Shown here: positions 42,689 to 55,140 of the stretch, piece after piece
How the letters are laid out: every line of letters starts with the position of its first letter
Numbering within the stretch: the stretch's first letter is position 1
DNA from: Varroa destructor
Taxonomy: Eukaryota > Arthropoda > Arachnida > Mesostigmata > Varroidae
Assembly: GCF_002443255.2 (NCBI RefSeq)
Contig: NW_019211456.1
Location: forward strand, 39,005,042-39,069,041
DNA length: 64,000 bases
Direction: 5' to 3'
Translations under genes and position numbers: made by a program
The notes under the pieces: model-generated
Told to the model about the DNA's origin: nothing
The model's input: only the letters and a program-made list of their open reading frames with translations
Databases searched by the model: none

Positions 42689-44732
42689 TACAGCCACCTT
42701 GCAGCGTTAAATATCACCGAGTGTTCTCATCCTTGTTTATGTAAGGTTTCCTATTATGATATATTGCTACTTCGTACCTATTCGGGGAACTTCAACATCC
42801 AATGCACCCATCGCCTTAGTTCATTATCCAACATTTTAGATGAAGAAATAGAATTCAGTGAAGCTAGTAACTTTTGGCAAAATCGAATTGCTAGCTTATT
42901 ATAGTATCTAACCATTATAGCTGTTTTATACCACGGCGTGGCAACAAACACTATCAAGCAATAAATACATTATGAAAACACCACCTCTCAGTTAAATGTA
43001 CGGCTGGCAGTACATGCCGAGTGTTCTGCTTTACGAAATAAATCGAAGCCAACATACGGATCGTTCTAGCCTATTTTTGACACATTCTGCTTTTGAGATA
43101 TGACAACAACAGCTATTGGAGACAACAAAAATATACCACCAGAAATACATCGAAAGCGAAAGCCAACGGATGTTTGCGCCGACATATGGGAGCCGAACTA
43201 GAACAATAACGAGCAGATCCTTGCTAATGGTTAGGTAGATGAAGAACGCGGTTTCTGTGAGTTACTGATTCTGAACTATTAAGTTTATTGTTTAATTTCA
43301 AATTGATTCAAAAAGCGTGTCCGCTTCGTGGATAGCGTCGCTTATGAGGTTAAATTGTTCGAAAAATGTCTATTTTTAATCACAAACAGCACCGCAACTT
43401 TAAATCGTTTCTATCGATTCTAATCGAGGTAGAATATCTGAATAAGATGAAATTCAAGCAATCAAAGTGACATCACAATAAAACCCACTGTAACTACGGT
43501 GTTATCAGTCTTGCATGGACTTCAGAGACCATACTGCGACTGCGCGTACATAAATTATAATAGAAAATAATTAATAATACAAAACTCTATTAACGAACTC
43601 ACAAGTACAACAAAACGTTGATAAAAAGAACATCTTTTCTTCAATAGAGGAGCAAATAATTTCTCTAAGTTATCGTAAGTCAGACTGATATCTTACTAAA
43701 AAAAACTACTTACTAAAAAAAATTACTAAAAAACTTCTCATAGCTATTCTCTGTTACCATTTTTAGCGAGGATATCTGCACACCACACACACGTGCTTGC
43801 TTTTTTTGCATTTGGGCCATTCTCATACTCAACTCACGTAGAAAAGTTTTGGGCGGCTCACAACAGCTCCAGTAATTTTTTAACGCATTTTAGTCGACTC
43901 GCAGAGGAAAAAGGCGAGCTCAGTCTTTGATTCGCTGGACCAGGCGTGAGGTAAAAGGCCATCGAGAGCTTTTGGGTTTACCATTGATGTGTTTCACACA
44001 CGTTAGTAAGTATATCCATAGACACGTCTCTCTAGAAATTCTTTATACAAAAAGGAATCTTTTAAAAATCTATCTTTCAAACAACGTATTAGAATCTTAA
44101 CCTAGGAACCGTTAGTAAAGCGTTCAGTTTCATCATATGATCTAGGAAGCTAGATGGCATTGGAGGCGCAGATCTAGAAGATTCGTATCAAACTAAAGCC
44201 TCGCAGCACCAATATTACCACCAAAGACCATGTTCGTGGCAAAGTAACGGCTATTTCGAATATCTGAAACGCACAAATACATCCTCAACATAATTGACAC
44301 TTATGCTCTGAGAAACAGGTCGTCCCGAAATTTGGCCCTTATCTTAGTCAGAAGTCACCCTTTATACTTCTTATGAAACATTTCCGCCATGTCTGCTTCA
44401 GATTTCTTGGCAACAAGACGTACATTCGAATGAAGCTTAGATATCTGCATTGACTCATCTATGTACAGATATGTACGAACAGTGGTATTTCACGTGGTAT
44501 CGTGTGGTATTGAAATTTACAGAATGTTAAATAATGACGACCATCTTTGGTTAGCAGTGTTTATAGTACATCGGACTAAATAATTCATTAGAGATATAAA
44601 AATCTCTTTGTAAAGAATGGATACCTGTTACCTGTCATTGCTGGTTAAATAGAAAGGTAGACCTATATCCCGTCTACCTAAATTTAAATCCCTTCCTTCG
44701 TAGTGCTCTTGCGTTCTTTCGTTCCTAACAGC
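42689..44732. other. Intergenic, AT-rich
   Basis: No gene recognised. A short tandem array of TTACTAAAAAAA-like units (three copies) lies at 43692-43735. Confidence 0.5.
43692..43735. repeat. Tandem TTACTAAAAAA repeat
   Basis: Three consecutive units of TTACT/TTACTAAAAAAA with variable A-run length. Confidence 0.75.
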
Positions 44733-44905
44733 TCAATATTGTTTAAATACTTTCACTAACAAACATGAACCAGCATAAAAACCGAAAAATAAGAAAAACT
44801 GACTAACGGTGCTGCGCTGTCTAGGTATAAGATCTTCTATTATCCTTCGGTATTCTCTGAGGATCATACGAAAACGCCATATTCGCCCATTCCTTCTGTC
44901 CTCGC
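44733..44905 (-). CDS. Candidate terminal exon with DEG/ENaC TM2-like segment
   Basis: On the minus strand a pyrimidine-rich acceptor (GTCTTTGGGCAACAG) opens a 56-codon frame ending in TGA. Its end, FFLFFGFYAGSCLLVKVF, resembles LLGLFGGYAGMWVGLSLL, the TM2 of the channel at 16838-21917, sharing the GxYAG core. The G-x-S selectivity filter is not kept (LVK in place of GLS), so if related it is either non-conducting or a relic. The rest (EDRRNGRIWRFRMILREYRR) is basic and unrecognised. It may also be a chance resemblance. Confidence 0.22.
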
Positions 44906-45244
44906 CTGTTGCCCAAAGACGGGCAAAGAAAAAATCTCCAGAGAGTAAGTAAACATGAAAAATAGAAGCAGTTAATTTCGCACAAACGAAATTTCTAGTT
45001 AAAAGCCAAATGGTGAAGTGCTTGTAAGACAACGAGCCTATCACTAGTAGTTGTGGGAGAGAATGCTGCGACAGCAAACAATGAACTCGGAGAGTTTTCA
45101 ACCATGGAATTGATATAATGATGTGTCGCTGCACAAACCACCATTGACTTGATTCGCTATTTCTGTCTATTTTCGTCAGGCCTGACTGACCGAGACCGCG
45201 TCAGTTAACGTAATCGCTTGCTAATGCTAGGGACACGTCGTGGT

Positions 45245-45481
45245 CTAGGTTCGATCCCGCACATAAAGGCACTTCATTTTGAGCTGGGAGCCAGCCTTCT
45301 GATCGGATGCCAAACGGCGATACTGGACGCAAAGCTCGAAACCTAGAGGCTTGACCGCCAAGCACTCGCGCGCTATCACCTTTATAAACTGCAACGTTAG
45401 CTCATATCTATCGATTATATCTTTGAACAAGCTGGCGCCAAAGGCCATCAGAATCACAAGTACAACCCAAAAAGGTTAAAG
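45245..45481 (-). other. Open frame with TM1-like segment, possible DEG/ENaC relic
   Basis: The minus-strand frame reads PFWVVLVILMAFGASLF followed by KDIIDRYELTLQF, then KPLGFELCVQYRR. A membrane segment starting near a Trp, a following I-x-x-Y, and a Phe/Cys motif about 30 residues on are the layout seen after TM1 in DEG/ENaC channels. It is only about 340 bases from the TM2-like exon, too little room for an intact extracellular domain. The similarity is weak. Confidence 0.15.
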
Positions 45482-45799
45482 TATTATTATTCTAACGACC
45501 CTTACTCGGTTAAGCAGTTAAAGATTTCCTACTGAAGAATTTTCGAGGTTATATTTACCCCGTAAACCGAACCGGTGCCACTTTGAAGTCGAATCAGCAA
45601 AGCATTGTCGTAGAGGAAAAAGCTATCCAAGCGAAAAAGCTCCATATCGCACAAAATGCACTCAACGCTTTCCGCATCTTCTTGTAGTGCGTAGGCCGAA
45701 GCTTAACGACGTTAAAGGAGATAAGTATGCTGCGATGCGTGAACCTGTTAACGTTCCGAAGAGGGTACTAGCGCATAGGCGCTTCTTAAGAAGTGCAGT

Positions 45800-45985
45800 C
45801 TAGCTAGAGACCATACTAAGGGCGCTCCTGAAGTGCTGACTGCGAACCCTATCTGGACCTGTTGACTTATTGTTCTTCAGGCTCTTAAGGGCCTGCAAAA
45901 TCTTTAGCATGGTGAGATTTTGCTGGAGAAAGCTGTGCTCTGTCTGCTTACTCAGTCGATCAAAATACACGAACACCGGCGTCAT
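45800..45985 (-). mobile_element. Fragment of a non-LTR (LINE) retrotransposon reverse transcriptase
   Basis: The 61-codon minus-strand frame contains ILQALKSLKNNKSTGPDRVR, the typical start of the LINE ORF2 reverse-transcriptase domain, where an al-x-x-lk-x-x-K-s-x-GpD motif precedes the catalytic fingers. The frame ends soon after, and the next RT blocks (K-x-G, the RPISL box, the YxDD box) are not visible nearby, so this is a short decayed piece. The clade cannot be assigned. Confidence 0.45.
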
Positions 45986-48900
45986 GTGGAATATCAGCTG
46001 CTACGTTTTTTTATATGAGCCTTTTCAGTATTGTGTACACTCCGCTTGCAGACACATGGTGCGGGCCAGGCTGTGATATATATAATTTCGTCGATATTGA
46101 TTTGCCTGTAGAATGATAAGTACAACCAGCTATTTGTGAAATAGTTGTCATTCTTGTTCTTCATGGCGTTAATAACGCTAACGTATTGAATGAAGACAAA
46201 ACGTGATCTGACCTCGGGGTCCAGGCAACATATCGTCTGTACGCGAAGTTGCTACTAGCCAGAATCTAATCAGAAAACGGCCCTAACCAAGCAACAGTTG
46301 TAAACCTATATATGGGGCGCTAACGTGAAAAGGTCCAGCGGCTGGTCCTAAAACACTGATTTGAGTACATCACTCAACTTAGAAGCTCTGTTCGATGATC
46401 CAGTGTTAACGCTGATTTTCACCTATGCAGCGTTCTCTTAGCAACAACGTTCTTGTACTAATAACAAGAATAGAAAACACGCGACAGTTTCACGTACCAC
46501 AATGATGTCGAATTAATTATAAAGAGATAATACCCGATTTTATATATACATGTTTATTGCAGTAAACTGGAAATAAACTGAGGTCGCGTCTTGCCGCATT
46601 CGTTAAATAGTTCCACTTATTGTAAGTATATTCCACTTATGACATACGTAATTGTCTTTTTATGATAAAAGCTCGCAAACAGCACGCGCACCCGCCGTCA
46701 TGTGGTAAAATTTTTGACCGCCAAAAAGTAAATTTCTGACCGAGATCATTGATTGCAATAACAGAACACAGTCTTCTAGAAGTTTATTCAATTGATATCT
46801 AAAAGCGCTCGTGATCGCCTTTGAGTTTGTTTAGGTCTCAGAACAACAAATAAGCAATAAGTCCACAGCTCAACTGGAAGCTGCGTAATTGCGTAATATA
46901 TTTTTTATCTCATCATTATCCCAACTGGGAGAAATAAAACATGTATTGAATTGCCTAATAAAATAATTCAATTGTCCGAAAACGCTGCACGCGTATGCTA
47001 AACACCGTATGAGGTTAATAAGTAGGTTGAATATTGCGACAGAGGTAAAGATGGCTATAGTTATCATGTTGTCCTATCCCCATAATCAGGACACCTCTCA
47101 AAAAGCTACTTGAATTCTTGTTCAAACGTTCATTCCACCTTCGTGCCTGCCTCTATTCAGTGGTAAGCACTTGTATCCTAAATTGTGGCCATTTTTTACC
47201 ACCCAACGAGAGCAAGCAGTCCTGCTTTCACTTCTATTGATTCCCTTGAATTCGGGTAGGTATTAACAAAAAATAGACGGTAGACATAATGGCCTTCGAG
47301 ACTGAAGCCCGTTGCATGCTGCTCGTTGATTATATTTTAAATAACGGCTGAAACGAGGAAAGAACGAAGAGGTCTACAACCTGAAAAATGCCTTACCGTT
47401 CTTATCGCGATGAAAACCAGATGTTTTGCGATTGTACTCGTAATCTATCTTTCCTAATCTATGTTATATGCAGTCCAGCTGTTGCCTAAATCGACCTAAA
47501 TTCTTCTTTATCAGCTAGACGTATCTTTGTTAGAGGGCAAAAGTAGAGACTGTATAATCATAGCCCAATACACATCGTGAAATGCTATATAGATTCTTTT
47601 AAGGGCTCGTTGTTGGATAATCTTCGCGTCATTTAAATAGATCGTACGAATATCCAAATACACATATATACATCGTGATACTTCGTTATCAATCTATGGT
47701 TCATCAATGAACTTAAAAACGCTATTCAGCTGCTGTTCTCGGCACGAAAATTGCGATTTTTTATTAATACAAGTAATGATATGATTAGAAATAGATAAAT
47801 GCACCACAGTTCGGATCTATGCGGAAGATTAAACATTGTGTTATAGAGAACCATGGCATATCTTATATGGTGTATGATGTATGTATCTTTTGTTTAATAT
47901 GAATGAATAAACAAAAACTGTGATACCGTTTTCTATGCATGTTAATATGAACGCATCAGCCGCACATTTTAGCCCTGAACCCTTTGTATCGCTCCATCTA
48001 AGACTAGCACTCTGAAATATTATTTGATATAGATCATATAGGGCCATATAAGTCTAGTTAGACGTAGGTGCTCACAACCTGGAAAATGGCAAAATGATTT
48101 TGATCAATTATTAGCCATTATTAAACAACTCTTCACGGAATAACTTGGGTCTGGAAAACCTCGTTTTCAGGCTTAAAATCAGAAAGAACTGTTTTGGCTT
48201 GATGACAAGGTTCTCTTGTCCTTAGGCCGTTTTGAACCGCTGTGAATTTATCTACTAAACAAGATTAAAGGTTCGTAAGAATCATCGATGACTTGTATTG
48301 AAACATTCCCTGCTCAACTGTGAAATTGTGGTTCGTTAGGTTACCTTTTTACACAAAATATGATCCTTAAACATTCTGTGTATTGTACCTAACTTTTTCG
48401 CCGGGTTGAATGGAACATGGTAAACTTGGTCGGGGTTACAGGCTTGTCAAACGTAAGTTCAAGGGAAACTGCTACCATAGCTTACAGTAAAGAACGTGTT
48501 ATTGAAGAAATTTATCTTTCGCTAAGTTTATCTGCGTCGTTTGAGCCCTATTCGTTCGCTACAAATCTGTACTATGTCAATGTCTACCCGAACTGACACT
48601 TAAAACTATAAGAGAATTTCACAGAGCTCCTTGCCTACCGCAAGGATTAGAAGCTGGCATATTTGTATCTATTTTTACCATAATTTACGACGAAAATGAC
48701 TTCCGAATGCCAAGAATACTCGCTTTCATTTATTCTCGGCAATGTGGCTGCTTCATAAATGGACGGGTAATATTCAGAATCTACAGAAAAGTTTTGGGCT
48801 AAGTTGCCCACATTTTGGCTCATCTAAAGCAGACCCGGTAAAGACGAAGGAACATTTTACCTTGTTTGTATGGCTTCATTGGGTTCAATTGATGTGAAAC

Positions 48901-51574
48901 AACATGTTTTAGTTGTTTATGACTCTCGTACTTTCCAGGCTTATTCTGCAAGGCATCTGGAAGCCAATAAGCCCTCGCAAAAAGAATGAAGATTGATGCT
49001 TTAGCATTTGAGCGTTTTCAATGGTGCAAGACTTGGTTACCGGAGGCAATTCCAGCAAAACAAATAAGCTCGGGTAGTTTTCAAATAAAACTCCGTTCTT
49101 TGCCTATCTTATTAGATGCACAAATGATCAGCCTGACACCTGCCTTACTATTTAGACACCCACCTCCGAGATTTTCTGATCAAATATTCGAGTTCGAGTT
49201 GTTGGTCAATAGCCCTGCCGGAGCTTCTCATATGTCTTCAACTACAATCTGCAATCAGACAGCCACAAGAAGGTCAAATTATTATTATTAAGCCACGCAT
49301 AAATTTTTTGGCTATTAAATATGTCAAAAGTACTAACCGTCTTGCGTCGTCTGCTACAAGCTCTGTGCAGCAGAAAACGTAGTCTGTTGCTGTACATCGA
49401 CAGCAGCGCGATTTTAAAATCCATCCAGAAGACAGCTGGCAGTAGAATTCTGCCTGATCTTATTTGGAGTTACTGATACAAGATGTAGCAAAATTACTTG
49501 GGTCCATCAGCAGTTTCTACAATCTGGGCTCGGTTATCGTCTCCTGCACTCTTCTTTATTAGCAATAATAAGCGAATCTACAATTTATTCCGTATTGGGT
49601 CGAGGTTACCGCACATTAAGTCCGTTTAGAGCCTGAGGTGTTAAAGTCGCGAGTCAAGCTACAATGAAGCCGTCTAATTGGCTTTATCTGCTATTAGCCG
49701 AAAAAAGCACATGGCCCATAATTCTCGTTACGAAAGCTAGAATTATGTGACCAGAGTGTCGGGCTCGGTCGTAATAGTGTAGTATTTCTGGCCAGGCAGA
49801 GGGTAAGGCCAAATGAGACTGTTTCTGGGCGTTAGGTCAATTGCTGCGCGACTGTTATAGTTGAAATTGATTTCAGAATAAAAATAGCAAGACAATGTTC
49901 AGCAATGTATTGTACTGCGTGAAGAAATAATGAAACGCTTTAAGAAGAACGGCAACCATTACAATCGGAACTTGGGTTTCTATTTTAGTTGTATCGAATG
50001 AAGGTATATGGCCCGTTTTAATGGCCTACGAATGTTTAGGATCCTGGGCCTATTTCGAATTAGATTAACCAAAAACTATTTGCTTTTAGCATCGAGCAAC
50101 GTTGTTTGGCTCTGCTTGTCGATTCGATTGGATTAACAGTAACAAAAAAAAACACGATCGAGTACCAAGAAAACGTTAACTATAGATGGTCCATATCAAT
50201 CCAGCTCGAATCAATACCACATCATGTTGTAACACTATTTCGTTTTGTCAGCTTTTTAGAGTTCGTATACGATTCTTCGTTACGGCCCATTGTTGTATTA
50301 CGTAATACGTCAAGCTTATCCTAATATGAGCTCAGTACATTCAAGCGCGTGATCTAGTCAACTTCCTACAAGTTCAGGGGTTGTTACATCGTTTCCGAGT
50401 CGCAAGTGTCCTGAAACAAATCATACAGATCAGACATGAGATCATCCTTGTCGGGTCGGTTATTGTATTCAATGATTCCGTGGCACGGTTCACCAAATTT
50501 ACTCGTTTGAGGCAATTTTTTGGTCGTCAACTAACTCTGTGTGTGTATCGTTCCTACCGTTTTACTCTATTGGAAAAATCAGCTATCTGAAGAAGATCAG
50601 AGGATTCCTAATGTGTCAATAAATTTTCGAAAATATACAGCGAGTCTCCTCAAATTTGTAACACTTTCATTCCGATTAACCGCACGGTAGCGCGTTATAT
50701 GCCAACGCTATAATTAGGAGCATAGAGAAAAATGACGCGCGCCACTCATTTCGAGGCCAGTTCTGGCTACAAAACTCCAACTTGAATCCTACACACTTAA
50801 GCCAGTTAATAGCTGTTCTTTGCATAAGCCAATAACACATGAGACTATAGGGAAATAACAATGACCAACTTCAAGGACCTTATTTTTCCGAGAGGAAAAA
50901 CATCAAGTCTCAGAAAAAGCGTATCCCTTACTCGACTGGAATATCAACTCTATTAATAACAAAAGGGTATCTAAAAAGCAAAGACTTTTTCGTTCAAATC
51001 CAATACGTCACAGTGATGTAAACTATTTTCATAGACATAATTAGACATTATACCGGCCTACGCGGAAACTTGCTCATTGGACCCGTTCATTTTTGCCGAC
51101 ACATATAACAGTCAATAGCTACTTGGAAAACAATGAATTCTACCCAAAGGTAGTAATGAAGATTTCCTTCTTTCGATAGCCTCGCCATAATATGAAATCG
51201 AAAAAAAAATGTTAGGGTAAGCACATCAGTCGCTCATTACAGAACATGCACATATAGTATTGCTTATATATTACAGTTAAATTGACGGGACTTGCACGAA
51301 ACCGTTATTGTCAACAAAATGGCAATATTACATTATTCTAAGCCAGTGCTATGAACATAAGCTTATTGCTCGGCCGAATTTTAAAGAATACTTTGTCTTC
51401 AATCTCGTCAAGGGTGTGCTATATGTGCGTATATGTACTTGGTGGGGGAGTTAGCATCATTGGCTTCGATCGTCGTAGGAAACATCTGTGTTCAGCCCAT
51501 ATCATTTGTGTGCAATAATGTGATGCTTATTGTTGTGATATATTTTTTTTCTGGACATTTATCCCTCTCTCCAG
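45986..51574. other. Gene-poor, AT-rich region
   Basis: No confident gene. A 101-codon plus frame at 48986-49291 and a hydrophobic minus frame at 46870-47067 are open, but they have no motif and no convincing splice partners. Confidence 0.4.
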
Positions 51575-51649
51575 GGGCGGGTCAACCTTGGTAAGGGCAA
51601 TGGCGCGCTGATCCATTACGGCGGTTACCGACCAAAGCATCCCGCCTGA
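51575..51649 (+). CDS. Candidate terminal exon, glycine-rich C-terminus
   Basis: A strong pyrimidine-rich acceptor (ATCCCTCTCTCCAG) is followed in phase 0 by 24 codons and TGA: GRVNLGKGNGALIHYGGY then RPKHPA. It is GC-rich in AT-rich DNA, and the other two frames stop early or make less sense. It looks like the last exon of a plus-strand gene, but I could not find its partner exons and I do not recognise the protein. A GTAAGG inside could also act as a donor. Confidence 0.3.
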   Translation, partial: GRVNLGKGNGALIHYGGYRPKHPA

Positions 51650-52316
51650 TCACAACTGTTTGGCATTGTGACCTGCAATACACGTCTACGCGTGACTAGC
51701 GACGGATATATGCCTTGAAACATAGGTACCATAGTAGTAATAGATTTTGCAATAAGTGTGCGAACAGAAGCTTCCTTAACTGAAATCATCCTAGTTCCAG
51801 AAAATTTTACCTAAAAATTAAAACGGAATCTGATAGAACGTCCAAATAAACGGAGACGAAAATTTCGCCTAGTTACTTCTATAGATGCAGTAAGCAATTG
51901 CTGTGGCGTGAATTTCACTCCAGATCTACAGGAATTTTATTGCGAATCTTCCACCGCGTACGAAGAATGTCAAGAATAAAGGAGACTGCTTTACATGCCC
52001 ATGCTCATGCTTGTGGATAAGCTCGACTTTTGCGTATTATGCCGTCTGTACGACACGCATCCCTGTGAGGCTTCGTAAGCTTAGCTAGCACGTCGGGGCG
52101 AACAAAGACAAAGATAGAAAGGTTCGACATGATTTACTTACAGTGAGAATTAGGGCTGAGACAGTTGTTATAATGAAATAGAGGAATCGGTCCCTCGCGT
52201 TGACCACGCCGACCGGCTCGTTTTGTTTGTAACGAAAAGGTTCATCAGTGTATGTCAAAGGTAAGTTTGTCTAATATGACTGTATATATATACGTCTGTA
52301 TTAAGGAAAAAAAAGA

Positions 52317-52336
52317 ATATATATATATATATATAT
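52317..52336. repeat. (TA)n tract with local duplication
   Basis: TATATATAC/T-GTCTGTA occurs twice (about 52283-52299 and 52317-52343), separated by an A-rich stretch. Confidence 0.7.
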
Positions 52337-53039
52337 GTCTGTAAGTAATGTGGTAAGAAAATGAGCTTGGAACCGGTAGCTAAGGTATATACTCATGTTC
52401 AACTCAACGGACTTCGCCTTGTGTGAGATGAGCTGTGCTTATACGAAGCCAAGAACGTTACAGCTAAAGACTTAAATGTACTTAGTGACGTATAAGTAGA
52501 ATTATGATCGCTTAGAACGATCAAATGCCCCCAAACGCGTATCCATGATGTTAGGCAAATGTTTTTGCTCTACTATTATATATAAATAGCAAACTATCTA
52601 GATCGTGTGTATACTAGATCTAACTGTTGAATCCTCATTATAACGATTGTCTTACATTCTAAATGATAACCAATAGATACAAGCTTTGCGGAGGCGAGAT
52701 CTTTCTAGAATTCCGTATCAAAGTTATGCAACTCTCTGCCCCCCCTTCTCTCTCTCCCCCTAGCGATGCCATTTCTAACAAACGTTGCCAGTTTGTCCAT
52801 TGTACGACGTTCGGTCGGATAACGTTCAGATAACGACTCTGTGAATGCTAAGGTGTATCGATCTACCTAGCAATTAGTTTAGGGGTCGTTCTCTTGTGGA
52901 GTAGCTTTTTAAAGTGGCCATCTGAAACGCTTCAACGCCATATAGTGGCTGTAGAAAGCATGTTCAATAACTGTTTTTTGTTTGAGAGAGATCCAGAGAT
53001 TACAGCGGAAGGACACTTCCGTAGTGTGACCGAGTCGTC

Positions 53040-53056
53040 GGCGGCGGCGGCGGCGG
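53040..53056. repeat. (GGC)n trinucleotide run
   Basis: Five to six GGC units, a GC-rich spot in otherwise AT-rich DNA. Confidence 0.85.
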
Positions 53057-54910
53057 GCCAGACCCATGGACAATCAGGGAATGGTCGATGGCTACCCACC
53101 AACGTAGCGCAAAAATATTGCTATATCTCAATATCGATATCACGACGCTCCGCGTTACTGTTACCACTGTCAAAAATAATGTCATAACATTGGATAACCG
53201 TATTTAGAGCGAGAAAAGTTCGGGGGAAACTTGTAGGCACCATCAACTCAATTAAACGTTATCGGTAAAAGTAGAGTTGATGTGTGCCGTTGGATACCAT
53301 ATATAGATAGTTGTAATCATCAAACGTATTTACGCTTTGTTGAACGGTCGTGTGATACGGTCATTGTGACATGTCAGTTAACTTCATTGTGTGCAGAAGC
53401 AGGTGCACAGGAGGAATCTGAAGCAATTTTTAACTAAACAGTAACAGAGATACGTAGAGCTTGCTGATAGCTATTGTCACAGAACGCACTAAACGGTTGA
53501 GTTTTTATCTATTGATTGAAAATGATAATAAATTACTGAATGGTTAGAAGAGATGCAAACATTTCTGAGAATTTAATTATTTTTATTTCTTTTTTTTTTT
53601 TTCGCTTTCGATAAGTTTGCCCTTCAACAGTCTCGTTGCTTATTGTATTACTATGCTATATCGTCGTGCGAGCTGAGTGACTGTCACAATAACGTTGTTT
53701 GTGGATTTTATTACTGTAGTAAACTTAACCGAGGGCACGTATAGCGGACGTATAGCGATAATAACGTCTTTTCCGTTATAGTTTTCACGCCTGTCTTCTG
53801 TGAAGAACAGCCCGTTTCGTTGTTACTGGCAAAATTAGATTAAATCAATCAGTAGAACCTTCTCGTGACACCTACCGATACCTTTTAACGATTAAGTACT
53901 GATTGTAAGCAGCGCTTAAAGAGCCAAACCGGATTTGTGTTGGAAAATTTCCAGCGAGAAGACCAAATGTCTTTGACGACTGGGAAGAACTGTTTCTCTT
54001 CGTTTATACATAAGACACTTTATTTTATTTTATTCTCACGTTGTTACCGTTCAACGTTATTTTCGGTGTGGAGAAAACGTCTTGACCTAAACTCATTAAA
54101 GTTGTTGTTAAGCTAAAACAAATTCAAATTTGAATCGATTATGAAAATTACGCAACTTGCTTACTGGATAATCAAGCCTCTACCCGTTTTTCTGTCGAAA
54201 ACGACTGGTTGAAAGCAGCTGAGACTACACATATTGTACTATACGCGAACAACGTATTCAAATGGTTCTGGCTTTCAAAACGTTTCCAATATAGCGAGTC
54301 CCGTACATGCTGGCGTAAAAATAGAAACCTATTTGTTTGTCGATCCGTAGGTGTTGGTGTATGTTCAAAAGAGACAAACATGGCGACCGACTATCTTTCT
54401 GCGGTTTTCTGTTCCGTCTGCTAGACTTCGCCTGACTCGCTGCAAGATGTCTAGCCTGATATGTGAGACTTACTTGACAATACTATCGCATAAACGTAAA
54501 CCTGGCATTTAAACGCAAGGTGGGATTTGCTTTTCTTTTGACCACATCTATAATGGTGTACATATATTGTGCACAATATCCATTGGACAACAGTTACTAA
54601 AATTGCTTCGAATGTAACCGTAAATTGTCCCCTTTAATCCACTGTCCACTGATAAGTATTTTTTGGGCAGAAAAAAGCACTTGTCGATATTTATGTGGAA
54701 AGTACCACACAATGGTTATCCTTGTGTTTCTTATTCTATTCTAATTCGCGGCAAACACTGCTGATTCATCTGGAGAAATAATATTTACGGAGTATTTGGA
54801 AACATCAAACATGATGAACGCAATGCCATCAAATCCGTAGATAAGTTGGCTTTGTGGACAATATTTCATTATATCAAGTCTCAACTTCTAGAAATCGTGC
54901 TCCGACTTAC

Positions 54911-55080
54911 GTGAAATGTAGGAATGGGACGTTTCGAATAGAAGATAAAACAACGGTCAGCTCTAAGCATGTAGCGACCTACTTCGAGTGTAGATCGTAA
55001 AGGCCTAAAATTAGCTGGATATCGAACAACAGTAAATGCTTTTGAGAGTCCGTCACTAGACACAAGAACCAACGCTGTAC
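54911..55080 (-). CDS. Candidate internal exon, unknown protein
   Basis: On the minus strand an acceptor CGGTCTTAG and a strong donor TTTCAC/GTAAGT bracket a 170-base open stretch containing DGLSKAFTVVRYP and EVGRYMLRADRCFIFYSK. The sequence before the acceptor is pyrimidine-rich. Both splice sites look good, but no family is recognised and no neighbouring exon was proved. Confidence 0.2.
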
Positions 55081-55140
55081 CTAAGACCGCGAAACTGTTG
55101 ATGATAATAAAAACCCAAGAAAAACCAGCAAGGCTTGGAC

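Larger units (their letters stand above)
51650..54910. other. Gene-poor region with a GGC trinucleotide run
   Basis: No confident gene. (TA)n at 52317-52336, (GGC)n at 53040-53056 inside an anonymous 97-codon plus frame, and a T-rich run at 53590-53602. Confidence 0.4.

Noticed and set aside
45241..45262. GGTTCGATCCC, resembling a tRNA B box
   Set aside because: The flanking bases do not form a T-arm stem, and no A box, anticodon arm or acceptor stem is found at the right distance.
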